A stretch of DNA of 64,000 bases from Halogranum amylolyticum (lineage in GTDB: Archaea; Halobacteriota; Halobacteria; Halobacteriales; Haloferacaceae), in contig NZ_FODV01000007.1 of assembly GCF_900110465.1 (NCBI RefSeq), positions 1-64,000 of the forward strand, read 5' to 3'. Made by a program: the position numbers and the translations under genes. The notes under the pieces were generated by a model that searched no databases, was not told the DNA's origin, and saw nothing but the letters and a program-made list of their open reading frames with translations. Positions 1-8,909 of this stretch are shown here, piece by piece (positions within the stretch are counted from its first letter, which is position 1; every line of letters starts with the position of its first letter).

Positions 1-221
1 TTCGGTGTGTCACTCGTATTCGTCGTGACCCCGTTGACCGATGTTGTTCCAACAGCTGCCCGAAGCACGACTTCCATGATCTCCTCGGGATCGAGGCCGG
101 AGCCCTCGATCCCTCCCATCGGAATCAACTCCAGTACCTCCAGGGCAAGAGACTTCAACTGGGCGTTCGAAAGGAATTCGTCCGGATCTGTGAGAACTTC
201 CTTGAGCAAGGGGACGTTCAT
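1..221 (-). CDS. N-terminal part of a probable transposase, cut by the window edge
   Basis: An open frame reads leftwards from an ATG at 219-221 to the window edge and gives 73 residues beginning MNVPLLKEVL. The acidic, leucine-rich opening, with a PMGGIEG segment near residues 34-40 and a DPEEIMEVVL helix after it, reminds me of the start of haloarchaeal IS-encoded DDE transposases, but no catalytic residue lies inside the window. The frame stays open throughout. Identity is recalled by resemblance only; it could be another conserved haloarchaeal protein. Confidence 0.5.
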   Translation of the reverse strand, partial: MNVPLLKEVLTDPDEFLSNAQLKSLALEVLELIPMGGIEGSGLDPEEIMEVVLRAAVGTTSVNGVTTNTSDTP

Positions 222-1622
222 CACGAGTATATCCGGACAGCGGGTGAATCAGTGACCTGATTCATCCGCTTCATTCCTACACCGTGTCAGCTACTGGGCT
301 GTTGAGCCAGAGCGGACAACTAGCGAAAGTTGGTCATTGTCTTTCTCCTCGGTTAGTCGTAAGACTGCTCGGAAGTTATCACCATGGGTGTGAATCCGCA
401 CGGGAGAGCGTTCGAGAGCGTGTATAGACCGATCTAATCGTTTTCCATGATGAGGACCGTTCATCCGCGCCGAATTCGTCGGTGTTGAGCTACCCCCGCG
501 TAATCTCGTGTGGCGGTCGGGGGCGACAAGAGTGATGCGACGCGCTTTGGAGGCTCAATCACAACTGTAGAAAATGTCGCTCTTCAACCAGATCGTGTAA
601 CGCTTCATCGAGTAGCGGACGGTAGCCCTCGTTTTCGGTCATCGAGTATAGGTCTCGTACCACGACCACGGTTCCAAATAATTCTGGCTCTACCGTCCCG
701 GTCGTCAGTACGCTTGATTCTGCTGCAAATCGTCACTCGGATAGGTCCGATACGTTCGGCCCTAGCGCTCGCGGTGGTCCAATACGCGAGCCTGCGGCTG
801 AGGCTCTGGATTGGTGACCCCGACTGAGTGTGGGACTTCCGCCGGTGGTTTGGAGCTCTCAGGGTCGGTCGGACTCGCCATCTCATCCTGTGAGTTGTCG
901 TTAACCTCTGTGCTGGTGAGGTCGTCCCGAACGGCGAGATACCCCTCAGCGATGACAGCCGAGGCGAGGAGAGTCCCGAGGACGTCCCAGACCGGGTTCA
1001 TTCCGCAAACCGCCTCCATCGACGTGCTCATCATTAATCCCATTTATTCGAAGGCTTGCTGCTGCTGGTACGCTCGCCAGCTGAGCGCCCATCTGTAAGT
1101 GGGAGAAGGCGACAGGATTTGCGTGCTGCACTTAGAAGGGTATGTAGTAGACTCAATCGCAGAAGTATTCACACTCGGCGATGCAGCCTGTCCGGCCTTG
1201 AACGTCACTATCACCGGAACAGCTACGTCGGGATCGGTGGCAATGGCTACGTCGACTGTTAACAAGCATCTCAACGCGTAGCCTGATTCGAGTGGTCCGA
1301 GTTCGTTGGCGCTCTTTTTTGAACTTTCAATCGCTGTCGCGGCCGCACGTACTAGCTGTACGTTCGTCTACTCGGGACACCCAAAGAAGGACTCGCGGAT
1401 GGTGAGTTTGTAACTCAGCAGTATGTTCTTTGGATCGCTTGCAGCCCGAATGAGTCTAATTAGACATATTTTCTTAGATTTTCTGTCGTCTCAATTGACA
1501 CGGTGTAGCTACAATAAACTCGGTGATTCTTTGAGGAGTAGCCGGGGGCGATTACGGGTTAGGGAGTATTAGGATCCAGTTTAGCTATTTAAATCGATTA
1601 TAAGTACTGCCGCGGTCGCGAT
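222..1622. other. Long stretch without a convincing gene
   Basis: About 1.4 kb lies between the left-edge gene and an enolase-superfamily remnant. Only short frames occur, many overlapping on both strands and without the acidic bias of real genes here; one better candidate (762-1043, minus) is listed separately. The last 250 bases are AT-rich (for example around 1450-1610) and include a T-run at 1315-1320. I see no RNA gene. It reads as decayed or regulatory DNA. Confidence 0.5.
762..1043 (-). CDS. Possible small membrane-associated protein of unknown function
   Basis: A 93-codon frame whose first third contains a hydrophobic stretch (DVLGTLLASAVIAEGY, about residues 20-35), followed by an acidic, proline- and serine-rich tail. 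This looks more like a haloarchaeal protein than the competing frames. Start choice among ATGs at 1043, 1034 and 1031 is open; a TATA-like element at 1041-1050 sits too close to favour any. I do not recognise a family. It may equally be a chance frame in decayed DNA. Confidence 0.3.
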   Translation of the reverse strand: MGLMMSTSMEAVCGMNPVWDVLGTLLASAVIAEGYLAVRDDLTSTEVNDNSQDEMASPTDPESSKPPAEVPHSVGVTNPEPQPQARVLDHRER

Positions 1623-1951
1623 ATCGAATTCGTTCCGCACAACTTCGGGACGTGGGTTGGACTGGTGGCGAACGCCCAGCTCGTTGCCGCCGCCCCAGAA
1701 GTGGAGCTGCTGGAGTACCCCGTCTTCGAACGCGACCCACTCCTCACCTCTCACGTTGACAGGGATCCAGGGATGTATCCGTTCGACCTCGCGTTCGATC
1801 TCATCGAGAGCGAACCGACCTCGATGATGGCGTCCTCACGCTCTCGAACCGATCCGGGCTCGGCATCGACGTGAACTTCGACGTGATTTCCGACTATCCG
1901 TTTATCGAGGACCCGTGGACAGAGTTCCACTACGACACGGAATCACGGTGA
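1623..1951 (+). pseudogene. C-terminal remnant of an enolase-superfamily dehydratase, frameshifted
   Basis: Reading from 1629 gives FVPHNFGTWVGLVANAQLVA, matching the FTTHNFGSLLGLVTNAHLLA segment of the complete dehydratase at 9857-11077, so this begins at the catalytic His region of an enolase C-terminal barrel. Near 1828-1832 the frame must shift by one base to continue as LDDGVLTLSNRSGLGIDV and end PWTEFHYDTESR before the TGA at 1949-1951; the complete gene ends PWTEFHYE. The N-terminal two thirds are absent and AT-rich DNA precedes it. I infer a dead paralogue left by duplication or deletion at the edge of the catabolic island. Confidence 0.8.
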
Positions 1952-2023
1952 GTACGGCTTCGTGCTCGGTCAACCGACTAACAGAACTGAGAACTGCAGG
2001 TCGCTCTGTCCTCGGCTCTACCG

Positions 2024-2962
2024 TCATCTAATCAACTGGTGAATGTCGTCGTCGAGTTGCTCGTACAGCGCGATGGCACGCTCTTCGTCCGCTTCCGAGA
2101 GTGGACGAATCGGTTCTCGGACCTCCCCACCGTGGAGTCCTGCTAATTCAAGCCCTTTCTTGACGGCCGGGACACTTACTGCTCCGCCGAGGTCGTTGTG
2201 CTCACCGGTACCCTCGCGGAAGTTCTGAAACGGCAGACAGGCGTTACGCAGTTTCCGAGCACGTTCCCAATCCTCTGCAGACAGTGCATCGAAGAGTTCG
2301 ATTCCGATTTCAGGACGGAAATTGCTCACTCCTGCGGAGAATCCCTCGATTCCCTCGTTCCAGAACGAGACGGCGAGCGGTTCCGCGAGCCCGTTGATCC
2401 ACACCACGTCGTCGTCACCGGCGGCAATTCCCTGACCCAGTTTCACCCCGTCTTCGAGTGCGTATTTGACCCCGACGACGCCGTCGATGCGTGTGAGGTC
2501 TGCGAGAAACTCCACGGATGGGTCGAACCCACGAACGTATGGAACGAGTGGAGTCTCTGTGGCAGTATCGAGCTTTCTGTAGTAGTCGAGAATCCCCTGT
2601 TCGTGGACGTACGTGTGATCTGGCGGCATAACCATCATCGCGTCCACCCCGATCTCGTCGTACGCCCGGAGAAGCGTTTTCGCTTCAGGTGTACTTCCGC
2701 CGACACCGGCGAGAACACACGCGTCTGAAGGGAGTGCCCCGACGCTCGTTTTGGTCACTTCGATTCGCTCTTGTTGTGAGAGAGAATGGTATTCGCTGAT
2801 ATTCGCCGCTGCGAGGAACGTGCGGATACCGTCGTCGTAGAGGCGTTGGGCGTTCTCGGCGATCTTCCAGTGTTCGACTGCCAACTCGTCGTCGAACGGT
2901 GTCAATAATCCAACCGCAACGTCACGTAGACGTGCCTGGACATCAGCTGCTGACAGTGGCAT
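2024..2962 (-). CDS. DapA-family aldolase/dehydratase, probable keto-deoxy-aldarate dehydratase
   Basis: A 312-residue protein of the dihydrodipicolinate synthase / N-acetylneuraminate lyase superfamily, a TIM barrel forming a Schiff base with a 2-keto acid. The lysine is K166 in GVVGVKYA and the tyrosine Y142 in LVPYVRG; the usual GTTGE loop is AANISEY (about 52-58). Members include 5-keto-4-deoxyglucarate dehydratase (KdgD), which makes 2,5-dioxopentanoate, and 2-keto-3-deoxygluconate aldolases. Beside an acid-sugar dehydratase, a uronate-dehydrogenase-like SDR and a semialdehyde dehydrogenase, the KdgD role fits best, but this is inference. It is divergent from the dehydratase at 3100; a TATA-like element about 26 bases upstream suggests a leaderless start. 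Confidence 0.85.
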   Translation of the reverse strand: MPLSAADVQARLRDVAVGLLTPFDDELAVEHWKIAENAQRLYDDGIRTFLAAANISEYHSLSQQERIEVTKTSVGALPSDACVLAGVGGSTPEAKTLLRAYDEIGVDAMMVMPPDHTYVHEQGILDYYRKLDTATETPLVPYVRGFDPSVEFLADLTRIDGVVGVKYALEDGVKLGQGIAAGDDDVVWINGLAEPLAVSFWNEGIEGFSAGVSNFRPEIGIELFDALSAEDWERARKLRNACLPFQNFREGTGEHNDLGGAVSVPAVKKGLELAGLHGGEVREPIRPLSEADEERAIALYEQLDDDIHQLIR

Positions 2963-2983
2963 TGGATGAGGATCTCTGTCACA

Positions 2984-2994
2984 GTATTAAAACC
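2984..2994 (-). promoter_or_regulatory. TATA-like element for the DapA-family gene
   Basis: On the minus strand the sequence GTTTTAATACT is centred about 26 bases before the ATG at 2962. This spacing is usual for leaderless haloarchaeal transcripts. The divergent promoter of the neighbouring dehydratase lies within 90 bases, so one operator could serve both. Confidence 0.6.
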
Positions 2995-3068
2995 TATCGC
3001 TCGGGTCAATATCGGGGTTCAATCGGTACAAAGTGGCTCTCGGGGGCACGGACTGTGAGCAACACAAA

Positions 3069-3075
3069 TTATAAT
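3069..3075 (+). promoter_or_regulatory. TATA-like element for the dehydratase at 3100
   Basis: TTATAAT is centred about 28 bases before the ATG at 3100. It supports that start over earlier in-frame codons back to 2899, which would lie inside the divergent promoter region. Confidence 0.65.
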
Positions 3076-3099
3076 AGTTGGGACGTGAAGCGTCAGTGC

Positions 3100-4236
3100 A
3101 TGGAAATCGTAGATCTCGAGACGATTCCGGTAGTGCATACACTACCCAATGGAGACGGAGTAGGTGACGCCAGGGGTTTCGGTCACACCCATGGAACGAC
3201 GCTCCTCCGACTCGAAACCGACACGGGAGTAGTTGGGTGGGGCGAGGCGTTCGCCCCTGGTCCCATCGCCGAAGCGACGATCGAGGAGCTATTCCACGAC
3301 GAAGTCGTTGGAATGGACCCGTTCGACGTCGAATCGTTGGCGGTCCAGTCGTACACCGACCCCTACCACTTCGGCGGCAGTGTGTTCGTGCAGTGCGCTG
3401 TCAGCGCCATCGACATCGCCTGCTGGGACATCATCGGTAAGACTGTCGACCAACCGGTGTACAAACTCTTGGGAGGCACGACTCGTTCTTCGCTCACACC
3501 CTACGCATCCACGATGTATTTCAGGGAGGACGGTCGAAGCATCGAGGAACCCATCCGCGAGGCTGTTCAGGCGGGGTTCACCGCCGCGAAAATCAAGATC
3601 GGTAGCGGTGTCGAAGCGGACATCGAGCGGGTTCGGGTGGCTCGTGAAATTCTCGGCGACGACGCCGACCTGATGGTCGACATCAACGGGAACTACCGTC
3701 CTGACCAGGCAGTTCGGACGGTGAACGCAATAGAGGAGTACGACATCACCTGGGTCGAGGAACCGGTTCCCCCCGAGAACCTCACGGGATATCGAGAGTT
3801 GAAAGAGCGTGTGAACGTCCCCATCGCCGCCGGAGAGGCCCACTTTGGTCGCTTCGCGTTCAAACGACTCATCGACGACCGTCTGGTCGACATCGTCCAG
3901 CCGAACCTCGCGCGGTGTGGAGGGTTCTCCGAGGCACGGGCGATTGCCAAGCTGGCGACGACCGAGAACGTGGGTGTTAGACCGCACATCTGGAACAGCG
4001 GTGTCGGCCTCGCAGCAGCGATTCAGTTCGCCGCAAGCGTCTCCGACTACCCTCACACCCGGCACGTACCGGAGCCGATGATGGTCGAATTCGATCAGAG
4101 CGACAACCCACTCAGACACGAAATCTTGGTCGACCCCTTCGACCCAAGTGACGGTTCGCTGGACGTCCCGCAAGAGCCTGGACTGGGTATCACAGTCGAC
4201 GAAGCGGCCATCGAGAAATACCGAGCCGATCGCTGA
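3100..4236 (+). CDS. Enolase-superfamily acid-sugar dehydratase (mandelate racemase subgroup)
   Basis: A 378-residue protein with the enolase capping domain (about 1-130) and barrel. Visible active-site elements are the KxK pair K164/K166 (AAKIKIG), metal ligands D194 (MVDINGN), E220 (WVEEP) and E246 (AAGEAHF), and the base H296 (RPHIWNSG). These are the residues of mandelate racemase-type enzymes that dehydrate aldarates and aldonates. Between a KdgD-like enzyme and a uronate-dehydrogenase-like SDR, I infer aldarate (glucarate, galactarate or idarate) dehydration, or an aldarolactone cycloisomerase role as in Agrobacterium. The start is set by the TATA element at 3069-3075 and by the family's usual N-terminus. 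A pyrimidine-rich stretch follows the stop. Confidence 0.87.
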   Translation: MEIVDLETIPVVHTLPNGDGVGDARGFGHTHGTTLLRLETDTGVVGWGEAFAPGPIAEATIEELFHDEVVGMDPFDVESLAVQSYTDPYHFGGSVFVQCAVSAIDIACWDIIGKTVDQPVYKLLGGTTRSSLTPYASTMYFREDGRSIEEPIREAVQAGFTAAKIKIGSGVEADIERVRVAREILGDDADLMVDINGNYRPDQAVRTVNAIEEYDITWVEEPVPPENLTGYRELKERVNVPIAAGEAHFGRFAFKRLIDDRLVDIVQPNLARCGGFSEARAIAKLATTENVGVRPHIWNSGVGLAAAIQFAASVSDYPHTRHVPEPMMVEFDQSDNPLRHEILVDPFDPSDGSLDVPQEPGLGITVDEAAIEKYRADR

Positions 4237-4240
4237 CCCG

Positions 4241-4261
4241 GCTTTCTTTCTTCTCGTTTCT
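4241..4261 (+). terminator. Pyrimidine/T-rich probable terminator
   Basis: Directly after the dehydratase stop codon comes a T-rich run (CTTTCTTTCTTCTCGTTTCTC). Archaeal RNA polymerase ends transcripts at such tracts without a required hairpin. The following gene at 4424 has its own TATA-like element, so transcription ending here is plausible. Confidence 0.4.
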
Positions 4262-4393
4262 CCTGTTAGCGGATTGCGTCCTGCATCAGCTGAAGATTAC
4301 ATCTCTCGAGTGCCATCGGAAGAACATCTCCGGGTACAGTGTCGAGAGCCGCACGTTCAGTGTTAGTTAGTGACAACCACTCTGAAATCACAG

Positions 4394-4400
4394 TTAAATA
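4394..4400 (+). promoter_or_regulatory. TATA-like element for the SDR at 4424
   Basis: TTAAATA is centred about 27 bases before the ATG at 4424 and selects that ATG over an upstream in-frame alternative start at 4409. Confidence 0.6.
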
Positions 4401-4423
4401 GATGACCTGTGCAGTGGCTGCGT

Positions 4424-5263
4424 ATGGATGTGTTAATGACCGGCGTATACGGCCGGTGCGGAACTGCAGTTATCGACCACCTTCACGACCGTCAAGAGTA
4501 CGACTTCACGTACTACGATCGGTCTGACCGCCCGGACGAACACACCTATGGTGGCTACGACACGATTGTCGCTGATATTGGGGAGTTCGGTACGCTGTCG
4601 GCCGCATCAGAAGGACAAGATGCGGTGGTCCACATGGCCGCATATCCGTACACGGACGGAACGTGGCCCGAAATCTTCGAGTCCAACATCATCGGGATGT
4701 ACAATGCACTGGAGGCGGCTCGTCGGGCAGAGGTCGAGACGTTCGTCTTCATCTCCTCGAATCACGTGATGGGTATGTACGAAGAGGAGTTCGCACCGGA
4801 CATTTACTACCCAGACCACGAGCTGGTCCTCGACCACACCGACCCTGTTCGTCCAGATTCCTTCTACGGGACCTCGAAGAGCTTCGGAGAAGATATCGGA
4901 CGGTACTACGTCGAGAGCTATGAGTATCCCAAGCAGTTCTACGCACTCCGAGTCTGTAGCGTGCGGATGCCCGAGTACGACCATCCGTATGGAGATGCAG
5001 AGCTGGGAGTCGAAGCGGGTGAGTTCAAACGAGGCAGTGAGGAGTACGCCGAGCAGGTCGCCAGAATGAAAGGAATGTGGCAATCGCGCCGCGACTTCGC
5101 GCATCAGATCGACTGCTGTCTCGCCGACGATAACGTCGAGTTCGGCATCTTCAGTGGGGTCAGCGACAATCACCGTCGCTGGTTCGACTTAGAGCATGCG
5201 CGAGCACGCATCGGCTACGACCCGCAAGATGACGGCGAAGAGTGGGACAGCCCACCTCAGTAA
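4424..5263 (+). CDS. Extended SDR, uronate dehydrogenase / archaeal glucose-6-phosphate dehydrogenase type
   Basis: A 279-residue NAD-dependent extended SDR. The nucleotide-binding glycines are in TGVYGRCG (6-13), the catalytic serine in FISSNHVMG (about 111-112), and the Tyr/Lys pair is Y148/K152 in FYGTSKSFGED. The sequence resembles both hexuronate dehydrogenase (Udh) and the haloarchaeal Azf enzyme, which are homologous, so family membership alone does not fix the substrate. Within a row of aldarate-pathway genes, oxidation of a hexuronate at C1 to an aldarolactone is the likelier role. It has its own leaderless promoter, so it need not be co-transcribed with the dehydratase upstream. Confidence 0.82.
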   Translation: MDVLMTGVYGRCGTAVIDHLHDRQEYDFTYYDRSDRPDEHTYGGYDTIVADIGEFGTLSAASEGQDAVVHMAAYPYTDGTWPEIFESNIIGMYNALEAARRAEVETFVFISSNHVMGMYEEEFAPDIYYPDHELVLDHTDPVRPDSFYGTSKSFGEDIGRYYVESYEYPKQFYALRVCSVRMPEYDHPYGDAELGVEAGEFKRGSEEYAEQVARMKGMWQSRRDFAHQIDCCLADDNVEFGIFSGVSDNHRRWFDLEHARARIGYDPQDDGEEWDSPPQ

Positions 5264-5368
5264 TAGTGCAGTTCTCGTCACCGAATCTTTCGGCGTTCGT
5301 GCGGTAAGTGGCTCTCCTTCCCGCTCAATTGCTATAGCACGACTAGAGTCGAGGGAGGTTTCAGACGC

Positions 5369-6820
5369 TCAGTAACTCTTGTACACCGTTTTAATCGACG
5401 AGAAGAAGTCGAGTCCCGCGTCACCCTGCTCGCGATAGGTGTTCGTCGACGACCCCTTGTAGCCACCGAACGGGACGTGGAGCTCCAATCCTGTCGTCTT
5501 GTCGTTCACCTTTGCGACACCGGCGTCGATCTCGTCGACGAAGCGGTTTGCTTCGCTCAGATTCTGCGTGACAATGCTCGCAGCGAGTCCGAAGTCGACG
5601 TCGTTGGCCGTCGAAATCGCATCCTCGAAGTCTCTGGCCTCGATGACGGCGAGCACCGGCCCGAAAATCTCCTCTTGTGCGATACGCATATCGTTTTTCA
5701 CGTCGACAAAGACCGTTGGTGGCACGTAGTTGCCCCTCTCGTAATCGTTGCCCGTGAGTCGGATCCCACCAGTTTCGAGCGTCGCACCTTCGTCTTGGCC
5801 AATCGTGACGTACTCAAGCGTCGAGGCGAGTTCACTGTCGGAGACGTGTGGTCCCACGTCCGGGTCTTCGAGGCCAGGACCGACTTCGAGTGACTCTGCG
5901 TAGCCGGTGATGGCGTCGACGAACTCATCGTATACTGATTCGTGCACGATCGCTCGGGAGGTTGCAGTGCAGGACTGTCCCGTAGTTCCGAACGCGCCCG
6001 CACCGACCAGTTCAGCGGCTTGCTCGATGTCGGCACTTGGCATCACGATGGTCGGGTTCTTCCCGCCCATCTCGCACTGAACGCGGGTCAGGTCTTCGGC
6101 GGCAGTCTGTGCGACGGCAGTTCCGACCCCCGTGCTCCCGGTGAACGAGAGGCCGTCGATGTCGTCAGATTCGGTGAGCGGTGCGCCGACCTCGGAGCCG
6201 GAGCCCGTCACGAGGTTCGCGACACCCTTCGGAAGGCCTGCTTCATCGAGACATTCCAGCAGGATTCGTGAAGCGTTCGGTGCTTCGGATGCGGGCTTGA
6301 GGACTACCGTATTACCCGCAGCGAGGGCTGGTGCAAGCTTCCAAGCGGGGATTGCAATAGGGTAGTTCCACGGCGTGATCAGCGCGACGGTTCCGAGTGG
6401 CTCGCGCTTCGTATACAGGTCCATCTCGGAAGCACTCGCCGGTTTGACAGTCCCACCGAGGTCACGACACTTCTCTGCGTAGTAGTGGAAGATGTCAATC
6501 GCCCGCTGAACCTCCCCAGCGGCCTCTGAGCGAGTCTTCCCTTCTTCGCGGACGAGTGTTTCCGTCGCCTCTCCTTTACGGGCAGCGAGGAGCTCTCCCG
6601 TCTCACGGAGCACCGAACCACGGCTCGGTCCCGGTGTGTGTGCCCACTCGTCCTGTGCAGCAACCGACGCGTCGACTGCGTCCTCGACGTCAGCTTTCGT
6701 CGATGCTGGGTGATAGCTAACGATCTCGTCGACACTCGCGGGGTTCGTGACAGCGAACGACGCACCGGTTGCTGATTCGACCCACTCACCGTTGATGTAA
6801 TTGGCGTACTCTGTGGCCAT
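5369..6820 (-). CDS. Aldehyde dehydrogenase, probable 2,5-dioxopentanoate (ketoglutarate semialdehyde) dehydrogenase
   Basis: A full-length 483-residue ALDH-superfamily protein. The substrate-stabilising Asn is N152 (TPWNYP), the general base E250 (CEMGGKNP) and the nucleophile C284 (GQSCTAT). The EMGGKNP wording is what I associate with ketoglutarate-semialdehyde dehydrogenases, against ELGG in many others. In the oxidative uronate, arabinose and xylose routes this enzyme makes 2-oxoglutarate, so it completes the pathway suggested by its neighbours. It runs convergently with the SDR at 4424. A TATA-like element on the minus strand at 6842-6854 sits about 28 bases before the ATG. Confidence 0.88.
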   Translation of the reverse strand: MATEYANYINGEWVESATGASFAVTNPASVDEIVSYHPASTKADVEDAVDASVAAQDEWAHTPGPSRGSVLRETGELLAARKGEATETLVREEGKTRSEAAGEVQRAIDIFHYYAEKCRDLGGTVKPASASEMDLYTKREPLGTVALITPWNYPIAIPAWKLAPALAAGNTVVLKPASEAPNASRILLECLDEAGLPKGVANLVTGSGSEVGAPLTESDDIDGLSFTGSTGVGTAVAQTAAEDLTRVQCEMGGKNPTIVMPSADIEQAAELVGAGAFGTTGQSCTATSRAIVHESVYDEFVDAITGYAESLEVGPGLEDPDVGPHVSDSELASTLEYVTIGQDEGATLETGGIRLTGNDYERGNYVPPTVFVDVKNDMRIAQEEIFGPVLAVIEARDFEDAISTANDVDFGLAASIVTQNLSEANRFVDEIDAGVAKVNDKTTGLELHVPFGGYKGSSTNTYREQGDAGLDFFSSIKTVYKSY

Positions 6821-6841
6821 GTACGACTACCGTTCACAATG

Positions 6842-6854
6842 CTATGATACAAAG
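6842..6854 (-). promoter_or_regulatory. TATA-like element for the aldehyde dehydrogenase
   Basis: On the minus strand CTTTGTATCATAG is centred about 28 bases before the start at 6820. The divergent gene at 6956 has its own element at 6923-6930, so both promoters lie within 90 bases. Confidence 0.5.
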
Positions 6855-6922
6855 CTTGTGCTGGAGACAACTCACCGAAATCGACGAATTCGTCACTACC
6901 CCTCTCCCCCGGTCAGACCCCA

Positions 6923-6930
6923 AATTATAT
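6923..6930 (+). promoter_or_regulatory. TATA-like element for the LarA homologue
   Basis: AATTATAT is centred about 29 bases before the ATG at 6956, the leaderless spacing seen throughout this window. Confidence 0.6.
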
Positions 6931-6955
6931 CGCCTGATACCGGTTCTCTCTCGCT

Positions 6956-8290
6956 ATGGACTCTCTCACAGAGCTCGTTGTCGATGAAGAAACAGTTCTC
7001 GAAGCCTGTGGTACGGTCGACTTGCCCGCGATGGGGCTCATCGAACAGGTATGGGACACTGATCCAATCCCAGCAGATGTCATCTCCAAGCGGACGAGAG
7101 ATGCGGTACAGAGCCTTTCGTTCGACGAGGTTCCAGACAGCGGGGAAGTGGCTGTCGGAGTGGGCAGTCGTGGAATCGCCAATCTCCAAGCCATCGTCAG
7201 CAGTGTCGTCGAGCAGCTCCGGCACCTGGGATACGAGCCCTTCGTCTTCCCCGCGATGGGGAGCCACGGTGGTGCAACTGGCGAGGGTCAACGGGAGATG
7301 TTAGCAGAACTCGGAGTCGACGAGGAGGCGATCGGCTGTGAGATTCGGTCGAGCATGGATGTCGTCGAAGTGGGTACGACCGCTGACCAGAATGTCCCGG
7401 TCGTGGCTGATGCCAACGCCGTCGCCGCCGATGGCATCGTGGTCGTCAACCGTATCAAACCCCACACGGACTTCGATGGCACGGTCGAAAGCGGCCTTTC
7501 GAAGATGCTCGTCATCGGGATGGGGAAGCAACGGGGGGCAAAGGTCGCCCACGAGTGGGCAGTCGACTGGAGCTTTCGGAACATGATCCCGGAAATTACC
7601 GAACAGTTGCTGGCGGAACTCCCCATCGTCGGCGGCGTCGCGATCGTCGAGGACCAGTACGACGACACCCACCACATCGAGGGAATCTCGCCGGAGGGCT
7701 TTCTGAGCCGTGAAGCCGAACTCCTCGACCTCGCCTACGATATCATGCCAACGCTCCCCTACGAGGAACTCGACGTGCTCGTCGTCGACCGACAGGGGAA
7801 GGACATCAGCGGCCAAGGGCTGGATACGAACGTCATCGGCCGTCGCCCATTCGCGATCAACGAGCCCGAACCGGAGTCTCCGAGAATCAAGCGCATCTTC
7901 ACCCGGAGTCTGACGGCAACAACCCACGGAAACGCGATGGGGATGGGCTCGGCCGACTTCGTCCACCGGGACGTCGCGGCTGCGCTTGACAGTTCGACGA
8001 CGGTAATAAACGCGATTACAGCGAGTACGATTCGAGGGGTTCGACTCCCTCCTGTCGTCGAGTCCGACCGTGCCGGGCTCGTCGCCGCTCTCTCGACGCT
8101 CGGGGTTGTCGGGGCGGCCGATGCGCGCGTCCTTCGGGTGACAGACACCATGCGACTGGACCGACTCTACGCTTCCGAGGCTTTGGTCGATGAAGCACGA
8201 ACCCGTGACGACCTGCGAGTTCTCAGTGACCCGAAGCCGATCGACTTCGAAGCCGGAGACTTCACCGCCCCGACTCCACACGAGACGTAG
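6956..8290 (+). CDS. LarA-like nickel-pincer racemase/epimerase (DUF2088 family)
   Basis: A 444-residue LarA-superfamily protein. Residues aligning with the characterised lactate racemase site are visible at similar spacing: H104 (AMGSHGG), H170 (RIKPHTD), K183 (SGLSKML, the lysine carrying the nickel-pincer cofactor) and H199 (VAHEW). The family interconverts alpha-hydroxy acid epimers; besides lactate racemase it includes malate racemase and a gluconate 2-epimerase. Among acid-sugar genes, an aldonate or aldarate epimerase is the sensible guess, for example idarate to glucarate. It would need LarB/LarC/LarE-type cofactor proteins, none of which is in the window. Confidence 0.8.
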   Translation: MDSLTELVVDEETVLEACGTVDLPAMGLIEQVWDTDPIPADVISKRTRDAVQSLSFDEVPDSGEVAVGVGSRGIANLQAIVSSVVEQLRHLGYEPFVFPAMGSHGGATGEGQREMLAELGVDEEAIGCEIRSSMDVVEVGTTADQNVPVVADANAVAADGIVVVNRIKPHTDFDGTVESGLSKMLVIGMGKQRGAKVAHEWAVDWSFRNMIPEITEQLLAELPIVGGVAIVEDQYDDTHHIEGISPEGFLSREAELLDLAYDIMPTLPYEELDVLVVDRQGKDISGQGLDTNVIGRRPFAINEPEPESPRIKRIFTRSLTATTHGNAMGMGSADFVHRDVAAALDSSTTVINAITASTIRGVRLPPVVESDRAGLVAALSTLGVVGAADARVLRVTDTMRLDRLYASEALVDEARTRDDLRVLSDPKPIDFEAGDFTAPTPHET

Positions 8291-8909
8291 CCGTCCGGTG
8301 TCGGTAGTTGTCGAAGGGGTTGTAACCTCACAGGTGCGGCTGGTGTTGCCTTTTCACATTCCAGAGTTGCCGCCATCGCGAGAGGCATTGGACTACCCGG
8401 TACACCAAATAACACTGTTCGCGAGACAAGGACAGTAGATCTCTGACCGCCTCCACGACAGCAGACTCTGTCGTAGAGTATCGTTACATAGCTATTGGTG
8501 TAACGATCTTGCTCGAAATAGCACTCGAAAGATTACACCTCTATGACTGTAATGGGATCCCACACCGGGCTACAAAGTCCCGCTTCGATTCCTATGCTTC
8601 TTCTCTCTATCCGCTCGTATGCGTATGCCCACATTTCTGCTCGGCTGTCCACATTCGAGAGATGTCGGACGACTCGTTCTTACGGATTTTTCCTGAGTAT
8701 CGGGCGTGGACGACGGGGAGTATCGCAAGCGTTCGCGAGGCGTGGACGAGTGGCTGATCTCGGTCCAGTGAGTTTTCAGCAGTTCGACTGCGGTTCGGAT
8801 CCGTTCCAGAACCAATTGAGACCCGTTGGTTGCGTAGCTCGACTCGGCGTGACGCTCTGTCCGTGAGACGAGGACAAAGCTTATCTTTGAATGCAGGAAC
8901 TACTTACCT
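8291..8909. other. Intergenic stretch upstream of the IclR gene, no gene seen
   Basis: About 620 bases with only short, overlapping frames lacking acidic composition. The last 30 bases hold the TATA-like element of the regulator gene (8879-8888). Nothing else is recognised. Confidence 0.5.
8879..8888 (+). promoter_or_regulatory. TATA-like element for the IclR gene at 8910
   Basis: GCTTATCTTT is centred about 26 bases before the ATG at 8910. Confidence 0.5.

Noticed and set aside
3289..4173. Long minus-strand frame opposite the dehydratase at 3100
   Set aside because: It is the complement of a clear enolase-family gene, and its translation has no family motifs.
4424..5263. Firm naming of the SDR as glucose-6-phosphate dehydrogenase (azf)
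   Set aside because: Azf and uronate dehydrogenases are homologous and motifs do not separate them by eye; gene context favours a uronate substrate.
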